A stretch of 34,273 nucleotides of DNA from Streptomyces beijiangensis. Its GTDB lineage: Bacteria; Actinomycetota; Actinomycetes; Streptomycetales; Streptomycetaceae. The stretch covers positions 1-34,273 of the forward strand of contig NZ_JAFLRJ010000061.1 of NCBI RefSeq assembly GCF_017315755.1. The letters are read 5' to 3'. Positions 1 to 8,223 of the stretch are shown in pieces. Made by a program: the position numbers and the translations under genes. The notes beneath the pieces were generated by a model, which worked only from the letters and a program-made list of their open reading frames with translations, had not been told where the DNA came from and searched no databases. The stretch's first letter is position 1; each line of letters begins with the position of its first letter.

Positions 1-1590
1 GCTCAGCTGCTGGTGCGGGCGCATCAGCGCCTGCGCCTTGCGGAAGGACGGCGACGGCACGCGCGGCGCCTCGTCGAAAGGTGAGCTGTACGAGGCTGTG
101 AAGCGGTGGTGGTCGGTCCAGGCCCGCACTGCCGTAATGCAGTTGGAGAACGTACGGAACGTCGCCACCCGCGAGGACCCGAGCAGCACCTTGCGGTACG
201 CGTCCTCCGTCCCCACCGGCGACCCCCACACCACGCACACCAGCTTGTCCGTCTGCTCCGCCGCGTCCACCAGGTCCTGCGCGAGCCGGTCGCTCATCGG
301 CGGGAAGGGGCCCGTGATCGGACAGATCAGCACCCCCACCTCCGGGTCCGCCAGGATCGCGTCGATGATCTTGCGGCCGCGCCAGTCGCCCACCGGGTGG
401 CCCCCGCAGTCGACAGGGTTGGCCACGTTCAGATACGGCGGTATCCACTCGTGCAGCTCCGCCTGCTTGGCCTCCGAGAGCACCGGCAGCTTCAGCCCCG
501 CGCCCGACGCCAGGTCCGAGAAGTGCGCGCCCGTGCCACCCGAGATCGAGTAGACGACCACGCCCTCCGCCCCGCCCACCGGTTTGCGCGCCCGCGCCAA
601 CAGGGCGGAGGTGTCCTGGAGTTCGTCGAGTCCGTTCACCCGCACCACCCCGAACTGCCGCATCGCCGCGTCCACCACGTCGTCCGCGCCGGTCAGCTTC
701 CCGGTGTGCGAGGCGGCCATCCGCGCGCCCGTCTCCGTACGGCCCACCTTGACCGCGACGACCGGCACCCCGGCGCGTGCCGCCCGGTCGGTGGCCAGGA
801 GGAAGGAACGGCCGTCCTTCAGCCCCTCCACGTAACACGCGATCGCACCCACCTCGGGCTTCCCCGCGAAGTACGAGATGAAGTCCGATGTCTCCAGGTC
901 GGCCTCGTTGCCGGTCGGCGCCCAGTGCGAGAGCCGTACCCCCAGCTCCTGCATCGCGAAGACGGGCCGTCCCTGGTGCCCGGACTGGGTGATCAGCGCG
1001 ACGGCGGGTCCTTCCAGGTCGTCGCGGAAGCGCTCGAAGGCGTTCAGATTCGTGTTGGGTCCGAGCAGCCGGAGCCCCGACTCCTCCACGGCCTGCGCCA
1101 GCCGCACCTGCGCCGCCGCGCCCTCCTCGCCCGTCTCGGCGAAGCCGGAAGCGAAGGCGACCGCGAACTTCACTTTGGAGTCCGCGAGTTGCTCGATGAC
1201 GGGCAGCGGATCGCCGACCAGCAGGACCGCGAGGTCCACCTGCTCGGGGAGGTCCGCCACGGACGGGACGCACGGCATCCCGAAGACCGTCTCGCGCGTC
1301 GGGTGTACGGGATGAAGCCGCGCGCCCACCCGCTCGGCCCAGGCCATCAGCTGCCGGGTGATACCCGTGTTCGGCCGCCCCTCGGCGTCCGAGGCGCCGA
1401 CGACCGCGACCGACTCGGGCCGGAAGAACCGGTCGAGATCGGGGACGGCCGCATGGAGCGGGCGCCCGCTGACATCGACGTCGCCCTCCGCGGCCGCGAT
1501 CCCATGGACTGCTATCGGGGGCTGCTCTCCGCAGGCCACCACGCGTGCGCGGAAGTCGGTGGTGAGGGTGCCGTGAGTCGATCCGAGCAT
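1..1590 (-). CDS. NDP-forming acyl-CoA synthetase, CoA-binding/ligase part (3' end outside window)
   Basis: 530 codons are open from an ATG at 1590 to the window edge with no stop, so the C-terminus is missing. After about 50 extra N-terminal residues comes a CoA-binding Rossmann domain (VAVVGASDAEGRP, about residues 61-73), then the succinyl-CoA-ligase-like domain with TQSGHQG (201-207) and the phospho-histidine motif ASHTGKLTG (His295). The usual GPNC motif reads GPNTN here. These features are those of ADP-forming acetyl/acyl-CoA synthetases, which make an acyl-CoA through a phospho-His intermediate. An ATP-grasp domain would be expected in the missing part. AGGAG lies 12 nt before the ATG. 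Two palindromic operators lie 37-74 bp upstream, so the gene is probably the first member of the acyl-CoA regulon described here. The substrate cannot be read from the sequence. Confidence 0.88.
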   Translation of the reverse strand, partial: MLGSTHGTLTTDFRARVVACGEQPPIAVHGIAAAEGDVDVSGRPLHAAVPDLDRFFRPESVAVVGASDAEGRPNTGITRQLMAWAERVGARLHPVHPTRETVFGMPCVPSVADLPEQVDLAVLLVGDPLPVIEQLADSKVKFAVAFASGFAETGEEGAAAQVRLAQAVEESGLRLLGPNTNLNAFERFRDDLEGPAVALITQSGHQGRPVFAMQELGVRLSHWAPTGNEADLETSDFISYFAGKPEVGAIACYVEGLKDGRSFLLATDRAARAGVPVVAVKVGRTETGARMAASHTGKLTGADDVVDAAMRQFGVVRVNGLDELQDTSALLARARKPVGGAEGVVVYSISGGTGAHFSDLASGAGLKLPVLSEAKQAELHEWIPPYLNVANPVDCGGHPVGDWRGRKIIDAILADPEVGVLICPITGPFPPMSDRLAQDLVDAAEQTDKLVCVVWGSPVGTEDAYRKVLLGSSRVATFRTFSNCITAVRAWTDHHRFTASYSSPFDEAPRVPSPSFRKAQALMRPHQQLS

Positions 1591-1625
1591 CGTTGCCGCC
1601 CACTCCTGTGAGATGGCCGAAGTAC

Positions 1626-1640
1626 CTGACGATAAGTCAG
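1626..1640. promoter_or_regulatory. Regulon operator, proximal site of acyl-CoA synthetase
   Basis: CTGACGATAAGTCAG, with 5-bp perfect arms and AT following on the + strand. It is one of two copies in front of the gene starting at 1590, with centres 24 bp apart (1633 and 1657). It matches the half-site architecture of the other operators in this window. Confidence 0.75.
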
Positions 1641-1649
1641 ATTACTTAA

Positions 1650-1664
1650 CTGACGGCCCGTCAG
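1650..1664. promoter_or_regulatory. Regulon operator, distal site of acyl-CoA synthetase
   Basis: CTGACGGCCCGTCAG, seven-base arms around one central base with one arm mismatch at most; among the best matches to the consensus CTGACGGnnCGTCAG. On the minus strand its CTGACG could serve as a -35-like element for the gene at 1590. The tandem arrangement suggests cooperative repressor binding. Confidence 0.8.
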
Positions 1665-1736
1665 GAACAGTCGTGCAGGCAAAGGCTGGGGTCGGAGGCA
1701 GATAAACTTCCCCCGGCCCCACCACCTCTACCCGCC

Positions 1737-3227
1737 TCAGAGCGCCGCCAAGACCTCCCTGGCCACACGCTCACCGGACCGCACCGCGCCGTCCATGTAG
1801 CCGTTCCAGTACGTCGACGTCTCGGTCCCCGCCCAGTGGACAGCGCCGGTGGGCGTCCGCAGCGCGGCCCCGTACTGGGTCAGGAAGCCGGGCGGCCCGT
1901 ACGCCACCGGGCCGCCGCGCGAGAAGCGCTCGTTGTCCCAGCGCTGGAGGACGAAGCCGGTGGGGGCGGCGGCCTTGGCGCCGAAGTACGCCACGTAGTC
2001 CTTGAGGACCGCCGCCTTCACCTCCGCCTCGCTCGCCCCGTCGAGCGCCCGCATCTCGTCGGACTCGATGAAGCCCATGAGCGCGCCGTACGAACCGTCC
2101 TGCGGCGAGTTGTCGAAGGTCGACCTGACGACACCGGCATCGCTCACGACCTGCCCGTTCAGACCGTCCGCCCGCCAGAACGGGGTGTCGTACACGGCGA
2201 TCGCCTTCCCGATCGCCCCCATCGGCAGATGCTGCGCGAGCTGGTCGCGCAGGGCCGGCAGCAGCGGATCGAAGTCGATGCGGGCGGCGAGCGGCGGCGG
2301 CAGCGCGACGACGACCCGGCGCGCGGAGACGCTGATGCCGTCGGCGGTGACGGTCAGCCCGCCGCCGGATCCCGTGATGCGCCGCACGGGGGCGCCGAGC
2401 ACGACCTTGTCGCCCAGCGAGGCCGCCAGCTTCAGCGGCACCTGCTGCGAACCGCCGACGAAGCGGTTGGCCTGCGCGCCGTCGGCCGTCTCCGTGAGCC
2501 GCTCGAAGGTGCCGGGCGTGGTCTCGTTCCCGGCGGCGGCTATGTAGAACAGCACGTACAGCAGGGAGAGTTCACGCGGTTCGGCGGAGAAAATGGACGT
2601 GCACGCGACGTCGAAGAGGAACTTCGCGGACGGAATGACCGCATTCGCCCGCAGCCAGCTCTCCAGGGTCTGCGCATCCCACTCGGCCGCCTTCGGGGCG
2701 GTCCACGGCGCGTTCACCGGAACTTTCTTCGCCATGTCGTCGAGCAGCGCCTGCACGGCGGCTGCGTTCGCGAGTCCCGCCAGATCGATGGGCGGCACGG
2801 ATCCGAGCAGCCCGTCGGTCGCGTACGGCGTGCGCTTGCCGTCCTTGTAGAGGACGTTCTTGCCGGTGTTGTACGTGGGGAAGGTGGCGACCCCGAGCGA
2901 GTCGGCCAGCGCCTTGATCCGGTCCTGCGTGGGCCCGATGAACTCACCGCCGCCCTCGCTGTAACCCCCGTTCGGCAGGCGGAGGTTGACGACCCGCCCA
3001 CCGACACGGTCCCGCGCCTCCAGGACCAGCACGGACTTCCCCCCGGCCGCGATGTCACGCGCCGCGGTGAGCCCGGCGAGTCCGCCGCCGACTACGGCGA
3101 CGTCCACGGTCGCGGTGCGGTCGGCGGCCTGCGCGGGGGAGGCGCCGATGGCGGTGACGCCCGCTGCGGCGGTGGCTGCGGCCCCGCCGATCATCGCGCG
3201 CCGGGACAGGTTTCTTTCACGTGCCAC
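1737..3227 (-). CDS. Tat-exported flavin monoamine oxidase family protein
   Basis: 496 aa. A twin-arginine signal (SRRAMIGG, then an Ala-rich core ending in AQAA) is followed by an FAD-binding Rossmann motif (VAVVGGGLAGLTAARD, then LEARDRVGGR) and the amine-oxidase fold, closing with the FAD motif HWAGTETSTYWNGYMDGA. The protein probably oxidises primary or polyaromatic amines outside the membrane, releasing aldehyde, ammonia and H2O2. Start: GGAGG abuts an ATG at 3233 but lies 6 nt before a GTG at 3227, so I prefer the GTG. It stands between the acyl-CoA synthetase and the monooxygenase on the same strand, but carries no regulon operator, so a shared pathway is only possible. Confidence 0.88.
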   Translation of the reverse strand: MARERNLSRRAMIGGAAATAAAGVTAIGASPAQAADRTATVDVAVVGGGLAGLTAARDIAAGGKSVLVLEARDRVGGRVVNLRLPNGGYSEGGGEFIGPTQDRIKALADSLGVATFPTYNTGKNVLYKDGKRTPYATDGLLGSVPPIDLAGLANAAAVQALLDDMAKKVPVNAPWTAPKAAEWDAQTLESWLRANAVIPSAKFLFDVACTSIFSAEPRELSLLYVLFYIAAAGNETTPGTFERLTETADGAQANRFVGGSQQVPLKLAASLGDKVVLGAPVRRITGSGGGLTVTADGISVSARRVVVALPPPLAARIDFDPLLPALRDQLAQHLPMGAIGKAIAVYDTPFWRADGLNGQVVSDAGVVRSTFDNSPQDGSYGALMGFIESDEMRALDGASEAEVKAAVLKDYVAYFGAKAAAPTGFVLQRWDNERFSRGGPVAYGPPGFLTQYGAALRTPTGAVHWAGTETSTYWNGYMDGAVRSGERVAREVLAAL

Positions 3228-3293
3228 GTGCATCCTCCGTTGAAGCAATGGATCAATGGATGGGGTGCGGGCCATGCGGGCCATGCGGGCAAA

Positions 3294-3309
3294 CGATCTG
3301 TTCTGATCG
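3294..3309. promoter_or_regulatory. Imperfect palindrome upstream of the amine oxidase
   Basis: CGATCTGTTCTGATCG has 5-bp arms and a 6-nt centre, 67 bp before the amine-oxidase start. It could be an operator for that gene. The evidence is symmetry and position only. Confidence 0.3.
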
Positions 3310-3429
3310 CGGATTCTCGTACAACGGTCCGCTCCCGGTACAGAACTTCCGTTACTTGCCCGTAGGTTGGTCACACCCGGGCCGCCCGCGCCCGCCCCTC
3401 ATCCATCGACTCCTGCCTCGTCCGGGGAG

Positions 3430-4578
3430 TCAGCCGCGCGAGGCGACCGCCTTCGCGATCTTCCGGGCGTCGATGCCCAGTTCGCGGAACATCCCGCTGA
3501 TCGGGTTCGTGAATCCCGTGAAGTAGAGCCCCGGCGCATGCTTCGGCGTACGGCCGCCGTGGACCACCGGGCGCCCCCGTTCGTCCAGTACGTCCAGCTC
3601 CCCGACCAGGCCCTCCAGCGCGCGCCGGTAGCCGGTCGCCGCGATCACCGTCTCCGGGGAGATCCTGTCGCCGTCGGCCAGGACGACCTTGCCGTCCTCG
3701 AAGGAGTCCACCGCGGCCACGATCTCGACCCGGCCCGATGTGACCGCGTCGATCAGCCCGACGTCCTGCACCGGGATCGACCCCTGGCGCACCCGCGAGT
3801 AGAGGCCGGTGTCGGGGCGCGGCAGGCCGTGTTCCGACAGGTCGGGTACGGAGATACGGGCCATGGGGGCCGCCGCCCGGTCCACCAGGGCGGTCGGCAG
3901 CCGGCGTACGAGAATGCCCGTCGCCTGCGCCGGCCACCCGGCCGTGGACCTCCGCAGGATGTGCGGCGCCGTACGGACCGCGAGCCGCACGCGGGCCGCC
4001 CCGCCCTCCAGCAGGTCGACGGCGATCTCGGCGCCCGTGTTCCCGATGCCGACGACGAGGACGTCCTTGCCCGCGTACGGGGCCGGAGTGCGGTATTCGC
4101 CCGCGTGGATGAGGTCGCCGGTGTACGTGTCCAGGCCTGCCCAGTCCGGGATGCGCGGGGTGTGGTTGTAGCCGGTGGCGACGACCACGGCCTTGCCCGT
4201 GAGTTCGCGTCCCCCCGTGGCGTGCAGCAGCCAACTGCCGTCGTCCGCGAGGGAGATGCTGGTGACCTCGACCCCCGTGACGACTTCGATCTCATGGAAC
4301 TCGGTGTACTTCTCCAGGTACCGCACCACGTTGTCGCGCGCCACCCAGCGCCCGAACGAGCGCGGCATCATCAGACCGGGCAGGGAGGAGAGCCGGCGCG
4401 TGGTGTGCAGGCGGAGCCGGTCGTAGTGCCGGCGCCAGGAGGCACCGACGTTCTCGGACTTCTCCAGTACGACGGCCCGCACGCCCCTCTCGCGCAGCGA
4501 GGCCGCCACGGCGAGGCCGCCGGGGCCCGCGCCGATGACGTACACGGGCCGGTCGTGGGTAGTGGTGGTGTCGCTCAT
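3430..4578 (-). CDS. Flavin-containing monooxygenase, YUCCA/FMO-like
   Basis: 382 aa. It has the FAD motif GAGPGGLA near residue 17, an NADPH motif GIGNTGAE in the middle of the protein and the ATGY motif (VIAATGYRR) late in the chain. These are signs of class B flavoprotein monooxygenases that use NADPH and O2 to hydroxylate or Baeyer-Villiger-oxidise substrates; the length fits the shorter YUCCA-like group. No ribosome binding site precedes the ATG at 4578. Instead TACTCT ends 8 nt before it (TACTCT-N7-ATG), which suggests a leaderless transcript. It is divergent from the DoxX-like gene at 4739, and the regulon operator at 4702-4716 lies between them, so co-control is plausible but unproven. 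The substrate is unknown. Confidence 0.87.
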   Translation of the reverse strand: MSDTTTTHDRPVYVIGAGPGGLAVAASLRERGVRAVVLEKSENVGASWRRHYDRLRLHTTRRLSSLPGLMMPRSFGRWVARDNVVRYLEKYTEFHEIEVVTGVEVTSISLADDGSWLLHATGGRELTGKAVVVATGYNHTPRIPDWAGLDTYTGDLIHAGEYRTPAPYAGKDVLVVGIGNTGAEIAVDLLEGGAARVRLAVRTAPHILRRSTAGWPAQATGILVRRLPTALVDRAAAPMARISVPDLSEHGLPRPDTGLYSRVRQGSIPVQDVGLIDAVTSGRVEIVAAVDSFEDGKVVLADGDRISPETVIAATGYRRALEGLVGELDVLDERGRPVVHGGRTPKHAPGLYFTGFTNPISGMFRELGIDARKIAKAVASRG

Positions 4579-4585
4579 GCATCGG

Positions 4586-4591
4586 AGAGTA
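4586..4591 (-). promoter_or_regulatory. Putative leaderless -10 (TACTCT) of the flavin monooxygenase
   Basis: On the minus strand TACTCT is separated from the ATG at 4578 by exactly 7 nt, the spacing expected when transcription starts at the A of ATG. No clear -35 is present. A partly symmetrical CTTGA-N10-TCAAG element (4604-4623) lies just upstream and might bind a regulator. Confidence 0.45.
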
Positions 4592-4701
4592 ATCGCCCGA
4601 ATGCTTGATCGGTCTCGGTCAAGTGCAGAAGCAGTTGCGAATTGATCACGAGTGGCCGGAAATGCTCTGCCTCTTGCGCGGACCACCTCTGATCCGCTCA
4701 A

Positions 4702-4716
4702 CTGACGTACCGTCAG
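4702..4716. promoter_or_regulatory. Regulon operator of DoxX-DUF35 (divergent from the monooxygenase)
   Basis: CTGACGTACCGTCAG followed by AT, 22 bp before the ATG at 4739. Its core contains TACCGT (4708-4713), a good Streptomyces -10 (TANNNT), so the operator probably overlaps the promoter. It differs at one base from the operator of the thiolase gene at 16528 read in the same orientation relative to the gene. Confidence 0.85.
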
Positions 4717-4738
4717 ATCGCAGGGAGAGGAAGCCCGG

Positions 4739-5191
4739 ATGCACTCCATATGGCTCACCGGCGCCGAATGGCTCGCCGTCCTCAGAATCGGCCTGGGCCT
4801 GTGGTGGCTGGAGAGCTGGCGCCACAAGGACAAGAAGGGCTGGTTCGAGCGCGGTACGGGGATCGCCTGGGCCGCTGACGTGGCAGGCAAGCACAAGTGG
4901 CCGGCCGTGGGGAAGGGCTTCGAGAAGATCGTCGCGCCCCGCCCGCGTGCGATGGCGTACCTCGTCGTCTACGCCGAACTCGCCCTGGGCCTCGGCCTGG
5001 TCGTCGGATTCCTCACCCCGATCGCACTCATCGCCGGCCTCCTCCTGAACCTCCTCTACCTCGTCCTGATGATCCACGACTGGGCCGAGCAGGGGCAGAA
5101 CGCGATGATGGCGCTGATCGCACTGGTCGCCTTCTTCGCGATGTCCTGGCAGGCCTGGTCCCTCGACCACGCGATAGGGCTCTTCCTGTGA
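4739..5191 (+). CDS. DoxX-like integral membrane protein
   Basis: 150 aa with about four hydrophobic segments: an N-terminal one (LAVLRIGLGLWWL), two around residues 76-105 (YLVVYAELALGLGLVVGF and LIAGLLLNLLYLVLMI) and one near 120-137. The pattern and size fit DoxX/DoxD-type membrane proteins, which often accompany quinone- or thiol-linked oxidoreductases. A purine-rich GGGAGAGGA precedes the ATG. The stop overlaps the GTG of the DUF35 gene (GTGA), so the two are translationally coupled. The operator just upstream puts it in the acyl-CoA regulon. Its biochemical role there is unknown. Confidence 0.78.
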   Translation: MHSIWLTGAEWLAVLRIGLGLWWLESWRHKDKKGWFERGTGIAWAADVAGKHKWPAVGKGFEKIVAPRPRAMAYLVVYAELALGLGLVVGFLTPIALIAGLLLNLLYLVLMIHDWAEQGQNAMMALIALVAFFAMSWQAWSLDHAIGLFL

Positions 5192-5628
5192 CCATTCCCG
5201 CGCCTGTTCCCGCGCCTGTTCCCGCGACCGTACGATTCGACCTCCCCGAAGCGGACGCCTTCACCGCGCCCTACTGGTCCGCGGCCCGCGAAGGCCACCT
5301 CCTGATCCGCCGCTGCGCCGACTGCGGCCGGGCGCACCACTACCCGCGCGAGTTCTGCCCGCACTGCTGGAGCGACCACGTGGAGTGGGAGCGGGCGACC
5401 GGCCGGGCCACGCTCTACACCTGGTCGACGGTGCACCGCAACGACCTCCCGCCGTTCGGTGAGCGCGTCCCGTACGTCGCCGCGGTCGTCGATCTGGCGG
5501 AGGGCCCGCGGATGATGACGGAGGTGGTGGGGGTCGCGGAGACGGACCTGCGAATCGGCATGGAACTGCAGGTCACCGCCCGTATCCAGGGCGAAATCGC
5601 GGTGCCGGTCTTCGGCCCCGCGTGTTGA
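5188..5628 (+). CDS. DUF35 OB-fold protein with rubredoxin-like zinc ribbon
   Basis: 146 aa starting at a GTG that overlaps the previous stop by 4 nt. After a Pro/Ala-rich start come a helix (YWSAAREGHLLIRRC) and a Cys4 zinc ribbon (CADCGRAHHYPREFCPHC), then an OB fold (GRATLYTWSTVHRNDLPPF onward). DUF35 proteins bind acyl-CoA and form complexes with lipid-transfer-protein/thiolase-like partners; in mycobacterial cholesterol side-chain breakdown the pair is a retro-aldolase (Ltp2 with a DUF35 domain). No thiolase lies next to this copy. The thiolase-like gene at 15341-16528 has no DUF35 neighbour but carries a nearly identical operator, so I infer it as the partner. Confidence 0.87.
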   Translation: MTIPAPVPAPVPATVRFDLPEADAFTAPYWSAAREGHLLIRRCADCGRAHHYPREFCPHCWSDHVEWERATGRATLYTWSTVHRNDLPPFGERVPYVAAVVDLAEGPRMMTEVVGVAETDLRIGMELQVTARIQGEIAVPVFGPAC

Positions 5629-5638
5629 AATACCCCCC

Positions 5639-6205
5639 ATGACGACTGCGACGACTGAGATGAAGGGCCTCGGCCTGGAACTGCGCCCCTGGGCGCCCGA
5701 GGACGCCGCGACGCTCCTGCGCGGAGTGACCGACCCCGAGTTCATGCGCTGGAACACCCCGCTCATCCCGATCACCGACCTGGACGGGGCCCGTGAGTCG
5801 ATCGCGGCGAGGGCGGCGGCCCGGGCGCGGGACGAGATGGCGCAGTTCGCGGTCTGGGAGGAGGGCGGCGGGGAGATCCTCGGCCATGTGGGCCTGCAGC
5901 TGATCTTCCGCGCGATGCGCCGCACCGCCATCGGCTACTGGACCCTCCCCGAGCACCGGGGCAAGGGCGTGGCGCCCAGGGCCCTGGAGCTCTGCACCCG
6001 CTGGGCCTTCGAGCAAGGAGGATTCCACCGGATCGAGCTGGGCCACGCGGTGGAGAACACCCCGTCCTGCCGGGTGGCTGTGCGCGCGGGGTACGCCGTC
6101 GAGGGCACGCTCAGGGGCGCGATGTTCGAGTCGGGCAAGAACGACGCCTTCCGCGACGAACATCTGCATGCGCGGCTGGCGTCGGATCCGTACCCGGAGA
6201 TGTAG
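5639..6205 (+). CDS. GNAT-family N-acetyltransferase (RimJ/RimL type)
   Basis: 188 aa. Motifs of the RimJ/RimL-like acetyltransferase group are visible: LELRPWAPEDA at the start, IGYWTLPEHRGKGVAPRAL (acetyl-CoA pyrophosphate loop, RGKGVA) and the C-terminal ENTPSCRVAVRAGYAVEGTLRG, equivalent to the common NxxSxxVxxKxGF block. It transfers acetyl from acetyl-CoA to an amine, often a protein N-terminus or a small molecule; the substrate is unknown. It starts 10 nt after the DUF35 stop and may be read through from that operon, although no ribosome binding site is visible. A TGAAAT-N7-ATG spacing allows an independent leaderless transcript. Confidence 0.9.
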   Translation: MTTATTEMKGLGLELRPWAPEDAATLLRGVTDPEFMRWNTPLIPITDLDGARESIAARAAARARDEMAQFAVWEEGGGEILGHVGLQLIFRAMRRTAIGYWTLPEHRGKGVAPRALELCTRWAFEQGGFHRIELGHAVENTPSCRVAVRAGYAVEGTLRGAMFESGKNDAFRDEHLHARLASDPYPEM

Positions 6206-6226
6206 GGCGACGGCGGGTCCGTACGG

Positions 6227-6886
6227 TCAGGGCCAGAGCAGCTCGCGCGCCCAGCCATCGCCCTCCGCAGCACGCCGGTAGCGCAGCCGTACGTGCTGCC
6301 TGCGCGCGTCCCCCTGGAAGAACTCGACCTCCGTCGGCGCCAGTACGTACAGCGTCCATGTCGGCACCGGGGCGTCGGGCTCCGCCTGGGCCCGCTCCCA
6401 GGCTGCGGCGGACGTCTTGCGCAGTTCCTCCTGCGAGCCGAGCACCTCGCTCATCCGGCCCGTCATCGCCGCCGCCAGCGCGCCCGTCGAGCGGGCGTGC
6501 AGATCGGCCTGGCTCTCGGTGGAAGGGGCGACGGTCACCGGGCCCCGCACGCGGATCTGGCGGGCCTGCGCGGGCCAGTAGAAGCCGAGGGCCGCGTGTG
6601 GAAGGGCCGCGAGCTGCGCGCCCTTGCGGCTGGAGGAGTGCGACGCGAAGTGCCAGCCGCGCTCGTCGGCGTCGTGGAGGGTGACGGCTCGTACGTCCGG
6701 GAGCCCGTCCTCGCCAACCGTCGCGAGCGACACCACGTGCGGCTCGGTCTGGCCGGCTGCGACCGCCTCCGCGAACCAGTCGTGGAAGAGGGGGAGGGGT
6801 GCGGACGGCGCGGTGGCCGGGTCGAAGCGGGGCAGTTCCGGGAGGTCCCAGACGCGTTGGGTGTGCAGCAGTGCGGCGAAGTCCAT
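6227..6886 (-). CDS. Pyridoxamine 5'-phosphate oxidase-like FMN-binding protein
   Basis: 219 aa. It shows the split-barrel flavin fold: VVSLATVGEDGLPDVRAVTLHDADERG, then SHSSSRKGAQLAALPHAALGFYWP, QIRVRGPVT, and a C-terminal dimerisation region ending RYRRAAEGDGWARELLWP. This is the domain order of PdxH, which oxidises pyridoxine or pyridoxamine phosphate to PLP with FMN. True PdxH proteins usually end in RLxP; here the end is LLWP, so the vitamin B6 role is likely but not certain and I give no symbol. It is convergent with the acetyltransferase, with only 21 nt between the stops. No clear ribosome binding site; GAGAAT lies 7 nt before the ATG. Confidence 0.82.
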   Translation of the reverse strand: MDFAALLHTQRVWDLPELPRFDPATAPSAPLPLFHDWFAEAVAAGQTEPHVVSLATVGEDGLPDVRAVTLHDADERGWHFASHSSSRKGAQLAALPHAALGFYWPAQARQIRVRGPVTVAPSTESQADLHARSTGALAAAMTGRMSEVLGSQEELRKTSAAAWERAQAEPDAPVPTWTLYVLAPTEVEFFQGDARRQHVRLRYRRAAEGDGWARELLWP

Positions 6887-6897
6887 GGGGTCGATTC

Positions 6898-7305
6898 TCA
6901 CCCGAGGTCGTGACAGAGCTGCGCGATGACCACGGTGTGGAGCAGCGCCGGGTCCACGAACTCGCCCACGACCGGCGGATCGAGCCGCCAGTGGAGGGGG
7001 TACGTATTGCCGTCCGCCGCCGGGATCCCGATGTACTGATCGCGTACGGACGGCCCGAAGCAGGTCGCGCCCGGTGGCCAGTCGTGGCGGCTGCTCGTAC
7101 CGGGCGGAATGAGGAAGTACGTCCACCGCCCGCCGGCCACCTCGCGGACGACGGGCCCCGGCCGCCCGTCGGTGAGCATGGCCAGATGGTGGAGGACGGC
7201 CTCGCCGCGTACGCCCCGTACCCGGATCGCGTCGAAGTGCACGCCGGTGAGCCGGAGTTGGTGGCCTGAGGCGGGGACCCAGTCGGGGATTTCTTTTCTC
7301 GTCAT
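6898..7305 (-). CDS. Conserved hypothetical Streptomyces protein
   Basis: 135 aa, no recognised domain, no signal peptide and no membrane segment. The sequence pattern (GHQLRLTGVHFDAIRVRG, GEAVLHHLAMLTDGRPGPVV, GGRWTYFLIPPGTSS, GIPAADGNTYPLHWRLDPP) resembles small Streptomyces proteins often found beside XRE/DUF397 genes, from my memory of the family; no function is known to me. It sits 11 nt upstream of the FMN-binding protein on the same strand and is divergent from the XRE regulator. No strong ribosome binding site precedes the ATG. Confidence 0.65.
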   Translation of the reverse strand: MTRKEIPDWVPASGHQLRLTGVHFDAIRVRGVRGEAVLHHLAMLTDGRPGPVVREVAGGRWTYFLIPPGTSSRHDWPPGATCFGPSVRDQYIGIPAADGNTYPLHWRLDPPVVGEFVDPALLHTVVIAQLCHDLG

Positions 7306-7386
7306 GGCTACGAGCTAAGTGGCGATTGCGTAGCGTTACCAGATGTACGCGGTGCACATCGGCGAGCTGTGGAGAGGCGGGCCCCT

Positions 7387-8223
7387 GTGACGGCCAACCA
7401 GACGAGTGAGACGAGCGCGGCCCAGCCGTCCCCGGCACGCATGCACGTGGGGGAACTGCTGCGGAACTTCCGGGCGCGGGCGGGGCTGACACGGCTGGAG
7501 GTGAGTGAGCGCCTGCTGGTGTCGGAGTCGACGGCGGGGGCGTACGAGCGCGGGGAGCGCATCCCGACCACCAGCTTCCTCAAGGACGCGGACATGCTGC
7601 TGGACGCGCGGGGGGCGCTGAAGTCGTGCATCCCGATGATGGAGGAGGAGAAGTATCCGCCGACGTTTGTGGGGTGGATGCGGCTGCAGAGGGAGGCTGC
7701 GAGCATCAGTGGGTACGAGAACATGCTGATCCCGGGGTTGTTGCAAACCCAGGAGTACATCCAGGAACTGTACGAAGTCCGCATCCCACAACTCCCCGAT
7801 GTAGAGATCGAGAAGAACGTCGAGGCGCGCATCGAGCGGCAGACGGTGCTGGGCCGGGATCCGCTGCCGAACGTGGCATATGTGATCGAGGAGTCGGTCA
7901 TTCAGCGGCCACTGGGAAGCAAGACGGTGCTGCGGAATCAGCTCCTGCACGTACTGGAGTGTGTGCAGACGATGCACAACCTGATGGTCCAGGTGATGCC
8001 GACGGAGAGGCTCGCGCACGCGGGGATGGACGGCCCGTTCCAGTTGGCCAGCACGCCGGACGGCCGTAATTGGGGGTACGCCGACCGTCCCGGCGGAGGT
8101 ACGTTGATCTCCAAGCCGCAGCAGGTCAACCAACTCATCGACCGCTTCGGCATGTTGCGGGCACAGGCGCTCACGCCCTGGGAGTCCGCAGAACTGATCG
8201 AGAGGACGGCGGAGCGACTGTGA
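7387..8223 (+). CDS. XRE-family regulator with DUF5753 domain
   Basis: 278 aa from a GTG at 7387, chosen because GGAGAGG (7371-7377) lies 9 nt before it; a GTG at 7369 is also in frame. An N-terminal helix-turn-helix (ELLRNFRARAGLTRLEVSERLLVSESTAGAYERGER, about residues 22-57) is followed by a DUF5753 domain with the typical FVGWMRLQREAASISGYENM and LIPGLLQTQEYIQ blocks. Streptomyces carries many such regulators, each paired with a small DUF397 protein; some pairs affect development and antibiotic production. The stop overlaps the DUF397 start by 4 nt, so this pair is coupled. TAGCGT at 7331-7336 is a possible -10. Confidence 0.92.
   Translation: MTANQTSETSAAQPSPARMHVGELLRNFRARAGLTRLEVSERLLVSESTAGAYERGERIPTTSFLKDADMLLDARGALKSCIPMMEEEKYPPTFVGWMRLQREAASISGYENMLIPGLLQTQEYIQELYEVRIPQLPDVEIEKNVEARIERQTVLGRDPLPNVAYVIEESVIQRPLGSKTVLRNQLLHVLECVQTMHNLMVQVMPTERLAHAGMDGPFQLASTPDGRNWGYADRPGGGTLISKPQQVNQLIDRFGMLRAQALTPWESAELIERTAERL

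Noticed and set aside
106..1611. Long + strand open frame of about 500 codons
   Set aside because: It is antisense to the acyl-CoA synthetase, is rich in Arg/His/Gly as expected of a GC-rich shadow, and has no domain.
1836..3365. 509-codon + strand open frame over the amine oxidase
   Set aside because: The opposite strand carries a complete flavin amine oxidase with clear motifs; this frame has none.
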